Source of the DNA: Saprospiraceae bacterium
GTDB lineage: Bacteria > Bacteroidota > Bacteroidia > Chitinophagales > Saprospiraceae
Length of the DNA: 64,000 nucleotides
Direction: 5' to 3'
Assembly (NCBI GenBank): GCA_019187365.1
Contig: JABARE010000020.1
Coordinates: forward strand, 1-64,000
A program made the translations under genes and the position numbers. The first letter of the stretch is position 1. Every line of letters starts with the position of its first letter. This document shows, in pieces, positions 19,103 to 28,112 of this stretch. Under the pieces are notes generated by a model that saw only the letters and a program-made list of their open reading frames with translations, ran no database searches and was not told the origin of the DNA.

Positions 19103-21079
19103 TCACGTTTTACCCTCCTTACCGACGTGGTACAACCGCATTCTCCCAAGACCTTTTGCTTCTATTTCTCCGGCATAGCTGCAGGAGAAGGCGTTCTTCA
19201 CAAGGACATAGGTAGTATCCGAAAGGTTAATCTTTCCGGGAGTGCCGTGACTTTGCATGCGACTCGCAATGTTTACGGTCTCACCCCAGATGTCGTATTG
19301 GAATTTGCGCGTTCCAACAATGCCTGCGATCAGCGGGCCTGTGTGGATCCCAATGCGAAGTTCAAAGGCAATCTCTCCCCGCGCTTCGAGTTCTTGTTTT
19401 TTCTTCTGAACGCAATTCAACATTTCGCAAGCGGCGGCAACTACGTCGCAGGCGTGCCCGGGCCTTTCCTGAGGGAGTCCTCCCGCTGCCATGTAGGCAT
19501 CGCCAATGGTTTTTATTTTCTCGACGCCATGGCGCCCGACGATCTCGTCGAAGGCAGAGAAATAATCATTCAACCGGGCAACGAGCGCGTTGGGTGTAAA
19601 CTTCGGGGTGTGGGTAGTGAAATCTTTGAAATCCGCAAACAGCACCGTTGCACTTGCATAACTTTTTGTTTCTGCCGTTCCGGCGGCCTTGAGCTCTGCA
19701 GCAGTTTGTTCCGGGAGGATGTTGCACAACAACTCGTCGCTTTTCTTTTTCTCTTTAGCAATGCGGTTTCGTTGTACAATGAGGATCCCCGTTACCAGAA
19801 GAAGGCCTGTGAGAATGGCCAGACTCAATTTCAGTTGCTGAGAGCGCTTGCTGGCAGACAATTCAGATTCCAGTTTCTGTCTTGCGACTTCGGCCTCAAA
19901 GAGCGCTTCCCTGCGATCGTATTCTGCCTGGAATTTTTGCTGTGCAAGTTTTTCCTCAATCTTCTGTTGCGAAAGACTGTCCTGCATCTGCCGGTGAATT
20001 TCGAGCATTTCGAGCGCCTTACCCGGCTTCCCCAGGTTTTTGTAAAACATGTACAGGGCCTGGCTCGTTTCTCCGGCCAGTGAAATCAGTCCGGTGCGCA
20101 AGGCCAGATCGTGTGCAGCGTGCAGGTAGTGCATGGCGCTGTCGGTTTGCTCCATCGACCGGAACGTCTTTCCGATGTCGGCCAGGGTATTGGCCACGCC
20201 CTGACGGTAGTCGATCTTCTGCCGGAGGGAAAGGGCGTTGCGAAAATGCGACAGTGCGCGGGCGTAGTCGCCCTGTTTGAGGAACACCAAACCTGCGTTG
20301 TTGATAGAATGTGCGGTTCCCTTATCGCTTTTATTCCGGTCGTGGATTTTTCGGGCTTCTTCAAACATCGACAGGGCTTTTTGGGCATCTCCCAGCTCCA
20401 GCCAGATCAGGCCCAGATCGTTGAGGCTGCTGGCGACACCTATGTCGTTTCCTTCAGCGCGATCCGCTTCCAGACTGCGCGTGAAATATTCTATGGCACG
20501 CAGGTAGTCCCGCGTACCGGAATAAATGATGCCGATGTTGGCGAGGACGGCTGGATAAATTCTTTTGTCTTCCGATTTTTCGAGCAATGCCGCACTGGAG
20601 CTAAAACAGTCCAACGCACGCACCGGGTCGTCCTGATCCTGGAAGATCGACCCCATGTTGTTGAGTGCCGTCGCTTCCTGCAGAAGAAGGCCTGAACTGC
20701 GGCTGATGGTGAGCGCTTCTTCGTGGTTGCCCAGGGCTTCGGCAAAAAGCCCCTGCTGGTAGAGTGCCACGCCCATGAGGTTGTAGGCTTTTGCCTGCAT
20801 TTCCCGCAGTTGATGCTCTTTGGCAAAGCTTAGCAGCTCTCGCGCAAGCAGGATGGCGCTGTCGGGTTGCTGGTAGAGGTATTGGTCGCGGATGCGGTCG
20901 TTCATGGCCATGGCGCGTTCAACCGCCAGGCTTCCCGGGAAGCCTGCCGGGTCCTGGCCCCGGACCGGGGTGGCCAAAGCAAAGAGACAGAGGGAAATGA
21001 GCGCAGTGACCGGTAAGGCAAGCAGCAAACCGGAGCAAAGCAGATGAAAGCTTGCCGTTGATGTAGAGCCGCGGAACAT
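19103..21079 (-). CDS. TPR-linked class III adenylate cyclase
   Basis: The 658-residue protein has an N-terminal signal or anchor segment and about eight TPR units (residues 60-360) that should lie outside the cytoplasm, then a coiled region, one membrane helix (about 420-440), and a cytoplasmic class III cyclase domain (about 465-655). The domain keeps the metal-binding FADFKDFT and DEIVG regions, the substrate lysine in EKIKTIGDAYMA, the Asp of YDIWGETVN that favours ATP, and Asn/Arg in VNIASRM. It is therefore expected to make cAMP in response to something sensed by the TPRs. It is divergent from the polysaccharide operon. A near-consensus promoter element (gatatttg) lies about 8 nt upstream of the start. 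Confidence 0.93.
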   Translation of the reverse strand: MFRGSTSTASFHLLCSGLLLALPVTALISLCLFALATPVRGQDPAGFPGSLAVERAMAMNDRIRDQYLYQQPDSAILLARELLSFAKEHQLREMQAKAYNLMGVALYQQGLFAEALGNHEEALTISRSSGLLLQEATALNNMGSIFQDQDDPVRALDCFSSSAALLEKSEDKRIYPAVLANIGIIYSGTRDYLRAIEYFTRSLEADRAEGNDIGVASSLNDLGLIWLELGDAQKALSMFEEARKIHDRNKSDKGTAHSINNAGLVFLKQGDYARALSHFRNALSLRQKIDYRQGVANTLADIGKTFRSMEQTDSAMHYLHAAHDLALRTGLISLAGETSQALYMFYKNLGKPGKALEMLEIHRQMQDSLSQQKIEEKLAQQKFQAEYDRREALFEAEVARQKLESELSASKRSQQLKLSLAILTGLLLVTGILIVQRNRIAKEKKKSDELLCNILPEQTAAELKAAGTAETKSYASATVLFADFKDFTTHTPKFTPNALVARLNDYFSAFDEIVGRHGVEKIKTIGDAYMAAGGLPQERPGHACDVVAAACEMLNCVQKKKQELEARGEIAFELRIGIHTGPLIAGIVGTRKFQYDIWGETVNIASRMQSHGTPGKINLSDTTYVLVKNAFSCSYAGEIEAKGLGRMRLYHVGKEGKT

Positions 21080-21153
21080 GTCGCTGCAAATATCCTAAAT
21101 CGAATTCCATTCCTCATGCTAACGCTTGCGCAGAGAATTCAAACAAATTAAAT

Positions 21154-21161
21154 TATTTTTG
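21154..21161 (+). promoter_or_regulatory. Putative Bacteroidota -7 element (TATTTTTG)
   Basis: The sequence matches TAnnTTTG exactly and ends 4 nt before the GTG chosen for the Wzz-like gene, which would give a nearly leaderless transcript. A TTG lies 25 nt upstream, a longer spacing than usual. Confidence 0.4.
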
Positions 21162-21164
21162 CAT

Positions 21165-22226
21165 GTGATCGATCCGGAGAAAAGCCACGCGTCTGAATCC
21201 TACAGCCTGCGGGACCTGGTGACCATCGCCCGCGGCTATGTCGCAGAGTTGGTCCGTGCCTGGCGCTTGCTGATGATGTTTGCATTCATGGGCCTGTTGC
21301 TTGGCCTGGTCCTGCGAATGACTTCCAGGCGTACTTACGAGGCCAGCCTCAGCTTCATGCTCAATGAGGACCAACCCCTGGGACTTGCGTCTGCCATAGG
21401 GTCCATAGGTGGCTTGCTCGGCAGCCCGGATCAGGTAAATCTGTTCAAGATCCTGGAGCTGGCGCGCACGCGCAACATTGCCCAGAAGGTATTTTTTCAG
21501 CGCACCCAGTCTCCATCGGGTGAAGAGGAATTGCTTGCCAACCGGCTCATTGCCGAACGGGAAGCGCGGGGTTTGTGGGCCCCTTCCCCATTCTACAGAA
21601 GCGCCCATCCCCTCAAAGACTTTCGCTTTAGACACGACAGCCTGAAAAACTTTTCCCGTCTGGAGAATCAGGCCTTACTACAAGTTCACCAACATTTTCT
21701 CAGCATGCTCAGCACGCAGCTCAGCGAGAAGACCAACATCATGGAGCTCATTGTGGTTTCGACCGACGAGCAACTGGCGTTTGAGCTGGTGACGCGCTTG
21801 TTTGAACAGATGAGTGCGTTTTACATCAGCAAGACCGTCGAAAAGCAAGACGAAACCTATCGCGGGCTGTTGCACAAAACAGATTCGCTCAAGGCCCTCC
21901 TCGAGCAAAAGCAATTTGGTTTGGCGGGATTGCGCGACCAATTCAGAGGTGGTTGGTCGTTTTCGGGGGAGGTTCCAAAGTCTATCCTCGACCAGGAGAT
22001 CCGCGCCTTGCAGGCCGTTTATGCGGAAGCACTGAAAAACCGGGAGATCGCCTCGTTCTCTCTGGTCAGCAGGACCCCCTTCATTCAGGCCCTCGACCTG
22101 CCTCTGATGCCACTCAAAAGCCGGCAGAGGAGCTGGCCCGCAGCGCTGGCCCTCGGACTGATGGCCGGGTTACTGACGGGAAGCGCCTGGATTTGGGGTC
22201 GAAGCATTTGGCGTCAGCTTCAATAA
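21165..22226 (+). CDS. Wzz/GumC-type polysaccharide chain-length determinant
   Basis: A GTG start at 21165 gives MIDPEKSHASESYSLRDLV; a TTG at 21126 is in frame but lies upstream of the likely promoter. The protein of about 353 residues has an N-terminal membrane helix (LLMMFAFMGLLLGLVL), a periplasmic part with coiled coil (about residues 180-300) and a C-terminal membrane helix (AALALGLMAGLLTGSAWIW), the Wzz/PCP layout. There is no tyrosine kinase domain. Such proteins set chain length during polymer export. As first gene of a dense same-strand cluster of sugar genes it marks the locus as surface polysaccharide. The outer-membrane exporter partner is not in the window. Confidence 0.82.
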   Translation: MIDPEKSHASESYSLRDLVTIARGYVAELVRAWRLLMMFAFMGLLLGLVLRMTSRRTYEASLSFMLNEDQPLGLASAIGSIGGLLGSPDQVNLFKILELARTRNIAQKVFFQRTQSPSGEEELLANRLIAEREARGLWAPSPFYRSAHPLKDFRFRHDSLKNFSRLENQALLQVHQHFLSMLSTQLSEKTNIMELIVVSTDEQLAFELVTRLFEQMSAFYISKTVEKQDETYRGLLHKTDSLKALLEQKQFGLAGLRDQFRGGWSFSGEVPKSILDQEIRALQAVYAEALKNREIASFSLVSRTPFIQALDLPLMPLKSRQRSWPAALALGLMAGLLTGSAWIWGRSIWRQLQ

Positions 22227-22241
22227 AATTGAGTAATTTTG
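22207..22241 (+). promoter_or_regulatory. Putative promoter: TTTG, 23 nt, TAATTTTG
   Basis: An exact TAnnTTTG (22234-22241) with TTTG at 22207-22210 lies directly upstream of the ATG at 22252, leaving a leader of only a few bases. It would give the regulator and downstream sugar genes their own transcript. Confidence 0.5.
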
Positions 22242-22251
22242 TTGCTCATTT

Positions 22252-22794
22252 ATGTTAGAGACGCTCATCGGATCCGGCACGAGGCTGAAGTTGCTACAGC
22301 GGATGTTCCTGAACGCAACCACAAAGGCTTACCTCCGCGGACTGGAGGCCGAATTCGGCGACTCGACGAACGGCATCCGCATCGAACTCAACCGGCTCGT
22401 CTCTGCAGGAATGCTGCTGACGAGCCGCAACGGCAACCGGAAGTATTTTCAGGCAAACATTCGCCATCCCCTGTTCCCGGAACTGAACAGCATGTTGCGC
22501 AAGCACCTTGGCCTGCAAGACCTCGTGGAAAGGCTCACCTCACCTTCCGGGGGACCGGACGCCATCTACCTGACAGGAGATCTTTCCAGGGGGCTCGAAA
22601 CAGAGGTCGTAGACCTCATTCTTGTCGGCCGGCCGGACCGGCGACTCCTGTTGCGGCGGCTTGCCCGCGCCGAACAATGGATGAAATGCAAAATACGTTT
22701 TATCCTCTTCGAAAGCCTGACCGACCGGCAACTGAAGCGCATGGTGCGCGAGGAAGATGCCTTATTGTTGTGGAGCCGGAATGTAAACGCATAG
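22252..22794 (+). CDS. Winged-helix (ArsR-like) regulator of polysaccharide locus
   Basis: The 180-residue protein has an N-terminal winged helix (about residues 5-85) with a recognition region around GDSTNGIRIELNRLVSAGML. The C-terminal half (about 100-175) resembles a degenerate nucleotidyltransferase-like fold (DAIYLTGDLSRGLETEVVDL). This two-part layout is familiar from Bacteroidota exopolysaccharide clusters, where it sits at the 5' end and is presumed to regulate transcription. It starts 25 bp after the Wzz-like gene and ends 12 bp before the first dehydrogenase gene. No metal-binding cysteine pair like that of true ArsR is visible. Confidence 0.75.
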   Translation: MLETLIGSGTRLKLLQRMFLNATTKAYLRGLEAEFGDSTNGIRIELNRLVSAGMLLTSRNGNRKYFQANIRHPLFPELNSMLRKHLGLQDLVERLTSPSGGPDAIYLTGDLSRGLETEVVDLILVGRPDRRLLLRRLARAEQWMKCKIRFILFESLTDRQLKRMVREEDALLLWSRNVNA

Positions 22795-22806
22795 CCTTAG
22801 TCTGAA

Positions 22807-24102
22807 ATGATCTTGCACGAGCTGATTGAAAAAAGGGAGAAACTTGCTTTGGTGGGCCTCGGCTACGTGGGGCTACCCCTTGCCCTGGCGTTTGCCCGCA
22901 AAATGCGCGTTCTGGGCTTCGACATCCACCAGGGCCGCGTGGACCTGCTTTCCAGTGGACAAGACCCCAGCCGCGAGCTCTCAGATGACGACTTCCGCGA
23001 TGCAGACATCGAGTTTACATCCGATCCGGGCCGGTTACGAGAAGCGCGTTTCTTCATCGTTGCCGTCCCCACGCCCGTTGACCGCCATAAAGTACCGGAT
23101 TTGCGACCGCTGCTGGCTGCATCGGAAACCATTGGCGCAGCGCTAAAACCCGGAGATTGCGTCGTGTTTGAGTCAACCGTTTATCCCGGCTGCACCGAGG
23201 AAGATTGTCTTCCTCTGCTGGAGCGCCATTCGGGTCTGAAGGTGGGCCGCGATTTCATGCTCGGGTATTCTCCGGAGCGCATCAACCCGGGCGATAAGCA
23301 GCGTCCCCTAGCGAGCATTACCAAGATTGTATCGGGCAACGACGCAGACGCGCTGGAATGCATTGCCGGTGTGTACGGCAGCATCATTACCGCCGGGACC
23401 TACCGGGCACCTTCCATCAAAGTGGCCGAAGCAGCCAAGGTGATCGAAAACAGCCAGCGAGACCTCAACATCTCTTTTGTCAACGAACTGGCCATCATCT
23501 TCGATAAAATGGGCATTGACACGCGCGAGGTGCTCGAAGCCGCCGCGACAAAGTGGAATTTCCTTAAATTTTCTCCCGGCCTTGTCGGCGGTCACTGCAT
23601 AGGCGTCGACCCTTATTACCTCGTGCACAAGGCGAAAAAACTCGGTTACGACCCGGAGGTCATCCTGAGTGGTCGCCGCATCAACGACCGCATGCCCGCG
23701 TTCGTCGCAAAGAAGCTCGTACAGCTGTTGATCGCGCGCGGAAAGAATCCCAGCGAGTGCAAAGTCCTGCTCCAGGGCATCACGTTTAAGGAAAATGTAT
23801 CCGACATAAGGAATTCCAAAGTGGCTGACCTGTACGACGAGTTGCGCGGTTATTCCGTGCAGGTAGACGTCGTAGATCCTTACGCCGATGCATCGGAGGT
23901 CATGGAGGAATACGGCATTCCGATGGTGACCCATCCGGGCTCAGATTACGACGCGGTCGTAGTGGCCGTTGCGCACAACGCCTTTCGCAAACAGACCCTC
24001 GGCGATTTATTGAAATGTATGGGCCCGGGCCCCGTACTGATAGACCTCAAAGGGCTTTACGAAAGACCCACAGACGACTCACTCACCTATTGGAGACTGT
24101 AA
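22807..24102 (+). CDS. UDP-N-acetylhexosamine 6-dehydrogenase (WbpA/WbpO/TviB type)
   Basis: The 431-residue protein oxidises the C6 of a UDP-HexNAc to the uronic acid with NAD+. It has the Rossmann motif VGLGYVGLPLA (about residues 16-26), the central dimerisation helix region, and the catalytic cysteine at about residue 264 in LVGGHCIGVDPYYL. The HCIGVDPYYL form is typical of UDP-GlcNAc/GalNAc enzymes, whereas the next gene has the UDP-glucose type. With the WbpE, WbpD and WbpB-like genes just downstream, UDP-GlcNAc as substrate (first step to UDP-ManNAc3NAcA) is the best inference, but UDP-GalNAc cannot be excluded. Confidence 0.9.
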   Translation: MILHELIEKREKLALVGLGYVGLPLALAFARKMRVLGFDIHQGRVDLLSSGQDPSRELSDDDFRDADIEFTSDPGRLREARFFIVAVPTPVDRHKVPDLRPLLAASETIGAALKPGDCVVFESTVYPGCTEEDCLPLLERHSGLKVGRDFMLGYSPERINPGDKQRPLASITKIVSGNDADALECIAGVYGSIITAGTYRAPSIKVAEAAKVIENSQRDLNISFVNELAIIFDKMGIDTREVLEAAATKWNFLKFSPGLVGGHCIGVDPYYLVHKAKKLGYDPEVILSGRRINDRMPAFVAKKLVQLLIARGKNPSECKVLLQGITFKENVSDIRNSKVADLYDELRGYSVQVDVVDPYADASEVMEEYGIPMVTHPGSDYDAVVVAVAHNAFRKQTLGDLLKCMGPGPVLIDLKGLYERPTDDSLTYWRL

Positions 24103-24106
24103 TCAC

Positions 24107-25414
24107 ATGAAGATCACCATAATCGGAACCGGATACGTAGGACTTGTGACGGGAACCTGCTTTGCGGAAACGGGTCACCAGGTGACCTGTCTCGACATCG
24201 ATGCCGTCAAGATCCGGCGATTGCAGGGGGGGCAACTGACGATCTTCGAACCCGGCCTCGAGCAGCTCTTCGAGCGCAATGCTCGCGAGGGGCGACTGCA
24301 TTTTACGACCTCGCTTGCAGATGCCATGCGCGAAGCGGAGATTGCCTTTCTGGCGCTGCCGACCCCGCCCGGAGAAGACGGATCAGCCGACCTGAGCTAC
24401 GTGCTCGGCGCCGCGGATGCACTCGCCGAACACATTCGTCACTACACCGTAGTGGTCAATAAAAGCACAGTACCCGTCGGAACTGCCGAAAAAGTGCGTC
24501 AAATATTGAGTAAAAAAATTGATCAAAGTTTATTCGACGTCGTTTCGAATCCGGAGTTTCTCCGCGAGGGCGTCGCCGTAGAGGATTTTATGAAGCCGGA
24601 CCGGGTGGTCATCGGCAGCAACGCCCCGCGCGCAACCGCCGTCATGGAAGCCCTTTACGAACCCTTCGTCCGCCAGGGCAACCCCGTCTATGTAATGGAC
24701 CTGCGCAGCGCTGAACTCACCAAGTACGCCGCAAACGCCTACCTCGCAACGCGCATCAGCTTTATGAACGAACTGGCCAACCTCTGCGAAAGTACGGGGG
24801 CCAACGTCGACCATGTCCGCAAAGGAATCGGTTCAGACACCCGAATCGGCAAGCGCTTCCTCTTTCCCGGCGTGGGCTACGGGGGATCCTGCTTTCCAAA
24901 GGACGTGCGCGCACTCCACAAAACAGCAGAAGAACACAATTACAATTTCCGCATCCTCGACGCCGTCATGCAGGTCAATGCATCGCAGAAAAAAATCCTG
25001 CCCGAAAAGATCATTGACCGCTTCGGCATAAAACTCTCCGGCGTGACCATCGCCGTGTGGGGACTCGCCTTCAAACCGAACACCGACGACATCCGCGAGG
25101 CCCCCGCCATCGACATCATGCAAAATCTCCTCGATGCCGGAGCAAGCCTGCGCTGTTACGATCCCGAAGCCATGGCCCACGCCCCCGAACTCTTTGGTGG
25201 AAAACTCTATTGCGCAACAGACATGTACGACGCCCTCGACGGTGCAGATGCGCTCGCACTGATCACGGAGTGGAATGTTTTCCGATCACCCGATTTCGAG
25301 GAAATGAAGCGTCGCATGGCCTCCCCCATTGTTTTCGACGGGAGAAACGTTTTCGAACCGGCAAGGATGTACGATATGGGATTTGAATATTATAGCATCG
25401 GACGCCGCACATGA
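24107..25414 (+). CDS. ugd: UDP-glucose 6-dehydrogenase
   Basis: The 435-residue protein starts with IIGTGYVGLVTG and has the catalytic cysteine at about residue 262 in GVGYGGSCFPKDVRAL, the UDP-glucose dehydrogenase form. Product: UDP-glucuronate for the polymer or for further conversion. It starts 4 bp after the UDP-HexNAc dehydrogenase and overlaps the aminotransferase gene by ATGA, so all are cotranscribed. Two differently typed dehydrogenases side by side predict at least two uronic acids in the product. Confidence 0.95.
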   Translation: MKITIIGTGYVGLVTGTCFAETGHQVTCLDIDAVKIRRLQGGQLTIFEPGLEQLFERNAREGRLHFTTSLADAMREAEIAFLALPTPPGEDGSADLSYVLGAADALAEHIRHYTVVVNKSTVPVGTAEKVRQILSKKIDQSLFDVVSNPEFLREGVAVEDFMKPDRVVIGSNAPRATAVMEALYEPFVRQGNPVYVMDLRSAELTKYAANAYLATRISFMNELANLCESTGANVDHVRKGIGSDTRIGKRFLFPGVGYGGSCFPKDVRALHKTAEEHNYNFRILDAVMQVNASQKKILPEKIIDRFGIKLSGVTIAVWGLAFKPNTDDIREAPAIDIMQNLLDAGASLRCYDPEAMAHAPELFGGKLYCATDMYDALDGADALALITEWNVFRSPDFEEMKRRMASPIVFDGRNVFEPARMYDMGFEYYSIGRRT

Positions 25415-26586
25415 AAAATGACAAGACTATGACAAACCAGACCATACCTCCGGGAAAATTGCACATGGTAGATTTGAAAGGGCAATATGCTGCAATCCGG
25501 GCAGAGATCGACGCCGCGCTGACCGAAGTGGTTCAATCCGCCATGTTCATCGGCGGGCCTCGCGTTGCCGCCTTCGCCAGACATCTGGAAGACTATTTGA
25601 ATGTGCGCCATGTAATACCCTGCGCCAACGGGACCGACGCGCTTCAAATCGCACTCATGACGCTGGGCCTTGAACCGGGAGATGAAGTCATCCTTCCGGC
25701 ATTCACCTACGTGGCCACCGCAGAAGTGGTAGCCTTGCTAAAACTGACCCCCGTTATGGTCGATGTTCGCCCAGACGATTTCAACATTGACGTAGAAGAA
25801 GTAAAGAAGAAGATCACACCGCGCACGCGCGCCATTGTTCCCGTTCACCTGTTTGGGCAGTGTGCAGATATGGAACCCCTCATGAACGTGGCTGAAGCGC
25901 ATGGGCTGTACGTGGTGGAAGACAATGCCCAGGCCATCGGCGCCAGCTATCACTTCTCAGACGGCAGCAGCAAAAAGGCCGGAACCATAGGACACATCGG
26001 CTGTACCTCGTTCTTTCCTTCTAAAAACCTGGGATGCTACGGCGACGGCGGTGCGATGATGACTGCGGACGACATCCTGGCGGAAGGTCTTCAGACCATC
26101 GCCAACCATGGACAAGGCAGTGTTCGCTACTACCACGACGTCGTCGGGGTGAACTCCAGGCTCGATGCACTCCAGGCTGCCGTACTCGACGTCAAACTCA
26201 ACTACCTGGATCGTTATGCAGATGCGCGCCGCAAGGCTGCAGCGCATTACGACACAGCATTTGAAGGGATCGACGCTCTGATCCGCCCCGTACGCAACCA
26301 GCATTCAGACCACGTGTTTCATCAGTACACGCTGCGCGTAAGCAACGGAAGCCGCGACGCCCTCAAGGAATACCTCGACCAGCGCGGGATCCCCTGCGCG
26401 ATCTATTACCCCGTGCCCCTTTACCGTCAAAAAGCGTACACCCCAAAAGGAGGACTTGAACCCCTGCCGGTTACCGAGCAATTGTGCCGCGAAGTCATCT
26501 CACTGCCCATGCACACCGAATTAACACCGGCTCAAATGGATTACATCGCCGGAGAGGTCATTCATTTTTTAAACCTCGGCCAATGA
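25411..26586 (+). CDS. DegT/DnrJ/EryC1-family sugar aminotransferase (WbpE-like)
   Basis: The 391-residue PLP enzyme has the cofactor lysine at about residue 205 (SFFPSKNLGCYGDGGAM) and the Asp of VVEDNAQAIGA. Together with the WbpB-, WbpD- and WbpI-like genes around it, it probably puts the amino group at C3 of UDP-3-keto-GlcNAcA, with glutamate as donor. The start is taken at the ATG overlapping the previous stop; MTNQ six codons later is possible. The HMVDLKGQYAAIR opening is common in this branch. Confidence 0.92.
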   Translation: MKNDKTMTNQTIPPGKLHMVDLKGQYAAIRAEIDAALTEVVQSAMFIGGPRVAAFARHLEDYLNVRHVIPCANGTDALQIALMTLGLEPGDEVILPAFTYVATAEVVALLKLTPVMVDVRPDDFNIDVEEVKKKITPRTRAIVPVHLFGQCADMEPLMNVAEAHGLYVVEDNAQAIGASYHFSDGSSKKAGTIGHIGCTSFFPSKNLGCYGDGGAMMTADDILAEGLQTIANHGQGSVRYYHDVVGVNSRLDALQAAVLDVKLNYLDRYADARRKAAAHYDTAFEGIDALIRPVRNQHSDHVFHQYTLRVSNGSRDALKEYLDQRGIPCAIYYPVPLYRQKAYTPKGGLEPLPVTEQLCREVISLPMHTELTPAQMDYIAGEVIHFLNLGQ

Positions 26587-27161
26587 GCGAAACGTATTTT
26601 GCACACCCCACCGCCGTCATAGACCAACCCTGCACCATCGGTGCCGGTACGCGCATCTGGCATTTTTCGCACATCATGGCGGGTTCTGTCATCGGGGAAA
26701 ATTGCAATCTCGGGCAAAATGTAGTCATCTCGCCCGGCGTAACCCTCGGCAACAACGTTAAAGTCCAGAACAACGTTTCAGTTTACACGGGCGTTACCTG
26801 CGAAGACGACGTCTTTCTTGGCCCTTCGATGGTATTTACCAACGTGATCAATCCACGCAGCGCAGTCAACCGTCGGGGCCAATATACACTAACAAACGTT
26901 CGTAAGGGAGCAACCATTGGGGCCAATGCTACGGTTGTATGCGGGCACGAGATCGGATCCTACGCCTTTGTTGGCGCGGGTGCCGTGGTGACCACCGATG
27001 TGGCACCCTATGCCCTGGTCGTGGGCAATCCGGCGCGGCAGCGCGGTTGGATGAGCGAATACGGACACAAACTGACCTTCGACAACCAGGGAGAGGCCAT
27101 CTGCCCCGAATCAGGTGACCGCTACCATCTCGAAAACGGACGAGTAACCAAAATGCAATGA
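26583..27161 (+). CDS. Left-handed beta-helix N-acetyltransferase (WbpD-like)
   Basis: The start at 26583 overlaps the aminotransferase stop and gives MSETYFAHPTAVID, the usual beginning of WbpD-type enzymes. The 192-residue protein is mostly hexapeptide repeats (IGAGTRIW, IGENCNLGQNVVISPGVTLG, and so on). Expected role: acetyl-CoA-dependent acetylation of the 3-amino group of UDP-GlcNAc3NA to the diacetamido-uronic acid. One copy of the recurring palindrome lies in its coding sequence at 26889. The wbpB-like gene follows with an ATGA overlap. Confidence 0.92.
   Translation: MSETYFAHPTAVIDQPCTIGAGTRIWHFSHIMAGSVIGENCNLGQNVVISPGVTLGNNVKVQNNVSVYTGVTCEDDVFLGPSMVFTNVINPRSAVNRRGQYTLTNVRKGATIGANATVVCGHEIGSYAFVGAGAVVTTDVAPYALVVGNPARQRGWMSEYGHKLTFDNQGEAICPESGDRYHLENGRVTKMQ
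26889..26906. repeat. Recurring palindrome in the WbpD-like gene
   Basis: ctaacaaacgttcgtaag matches CTAACGAACGTTCGTTAG at 16 of 18 positions. It is read here as LTNVRK, a different register from most other sites. Confidence 0.6.
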
Positions 27162-28102
27162 ACAAGCGCTTTGCACTGATCGGAGCCGGGGGCTACGTCG
27201 CACCCCGACACATGAAGGCCATCCAGGAAACCCAAAACCTGCTGGTCGCCGCACTCGACAGACACGACTCGGTAGGAATCATGGACGCCTATTTTCCGGC
27301 AGCGGATTTCTTTACCGAATTTGAGCGCTTCGACCGCCACCTCTACAAACAGCGAAGCAGGGGCATCGGAATTGAATACCTCAGCGTTTGCTCGCCAAAC
27401 TACCTCCACGATGCACACATCCGGTTTGGCCTCCGGCTTGGCTCAGACGTCATTTGCGAAAAACCACTGGTGCTCAATCCCTGGAACATCGATGCTCTGC
27501 GCGAAATGGAAGACGAAACCGGAAAAAAAGTATACAACATCCTTCAACTTCGCGTCCACCCCAAAGTGATCGAACTGCGCAATTCGCTGATGAACGCACC
27601 AACCGGCAAGAAGCACGAAGTGGATCTCGTGTACATCACCTCGCGCGGAAAATGGTATCACACGAGCTGGAAGGGAGACATCAGCAAGTCGGGTGGCATA
27701 GCGACCAACATCGGTGTGCATTTTTACGATTTGCTTGGCTGGTTGTTTGGTAAGGTTCTTCAGAACATCGTGCACCTCCATGAAGCAGACCGCGTGGCGG
27801 GATATCTGGAATACGAGCAGGCACGCGTGCGCTATTTCCTCAGCATCGACGAGCACACCTTGCCTGAAGCGGTAAGGGCTTCCGGTAAACGCACCTACCG
27901 GCGCATGGAGATAGACGGTTCAGAATTTGAATTCAGCGAAGGCTTCACCGACCTGCACACCGTATCTTACCGGGAAATCCTTGAAGGCCGAGGTTTCGGA
28001 CTCGAGGAGGCACGGGCATGCATCCAAACCGTACACGACATTCGCAACATGAAACCCATAGGGTTGAAGGGCGATGTACACCCGCTTGCTACCACCGGTT
28101 GA
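27158..28102 (+). CDS. Gfo/Idh/MocA oxidoreductase (WbpB/WlbA-like)
   Basis: The 314-residue protein has the Rossmann motif ALIGAGGYVAPRH (residues 6-18), the EKP motif at 101-103 and the catalytic region GGIATNIGVHFYD (His about 188, Asp about 191). By family and neighbours it should oxidise C3 of UDP-GlcNAcA, supplying the keto sugar for the aminotransferase. WbpB enzymes of one branch recycle NAD+ with 2-oxoglutarate; the sequence alone does not settle this. It overlaps the WbpD-like gene by ATGA, and the NeuB-like gene starts 10 bp later. Confidence 0.92.
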   Translation: MNKRFALIGAGGYVAPRHMKAIQETQNLLVAALDRHDSVGIMDAYFPAADFFTEFERFDRHLYKQRSRGIGIEYLSVCSPNYLHDAHIRFGLRLGSDVICEKPLVLNPWNIDALREMEDETGKKVYNILQLRVHPKVIELRNSLMNAPTGKKHEVDLVYITSRGKWYHTSWKGDISKSGGIATNIGVHFYDLLGWLFGKVLQNIVHLHEADRVAGYLEYEQARVRYFLSIDEHTLPEAVRASGKRTYRRMEIDGSEFEFSEGFTDLHTVSYREILEGRGFGLEEARACIQTVHDIRNMKPIGLKGDVHPLATTG

Positions 28103-28112
28103 TCAACGCACC

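Noticed and set aside
22239..22805. 188-codon plus-strand frame overlapping the winged-helix gene
   Set aside because: It is another frame of the regulator with an Arg/Pro-rich product; the regulator frame has a recognisable fold.
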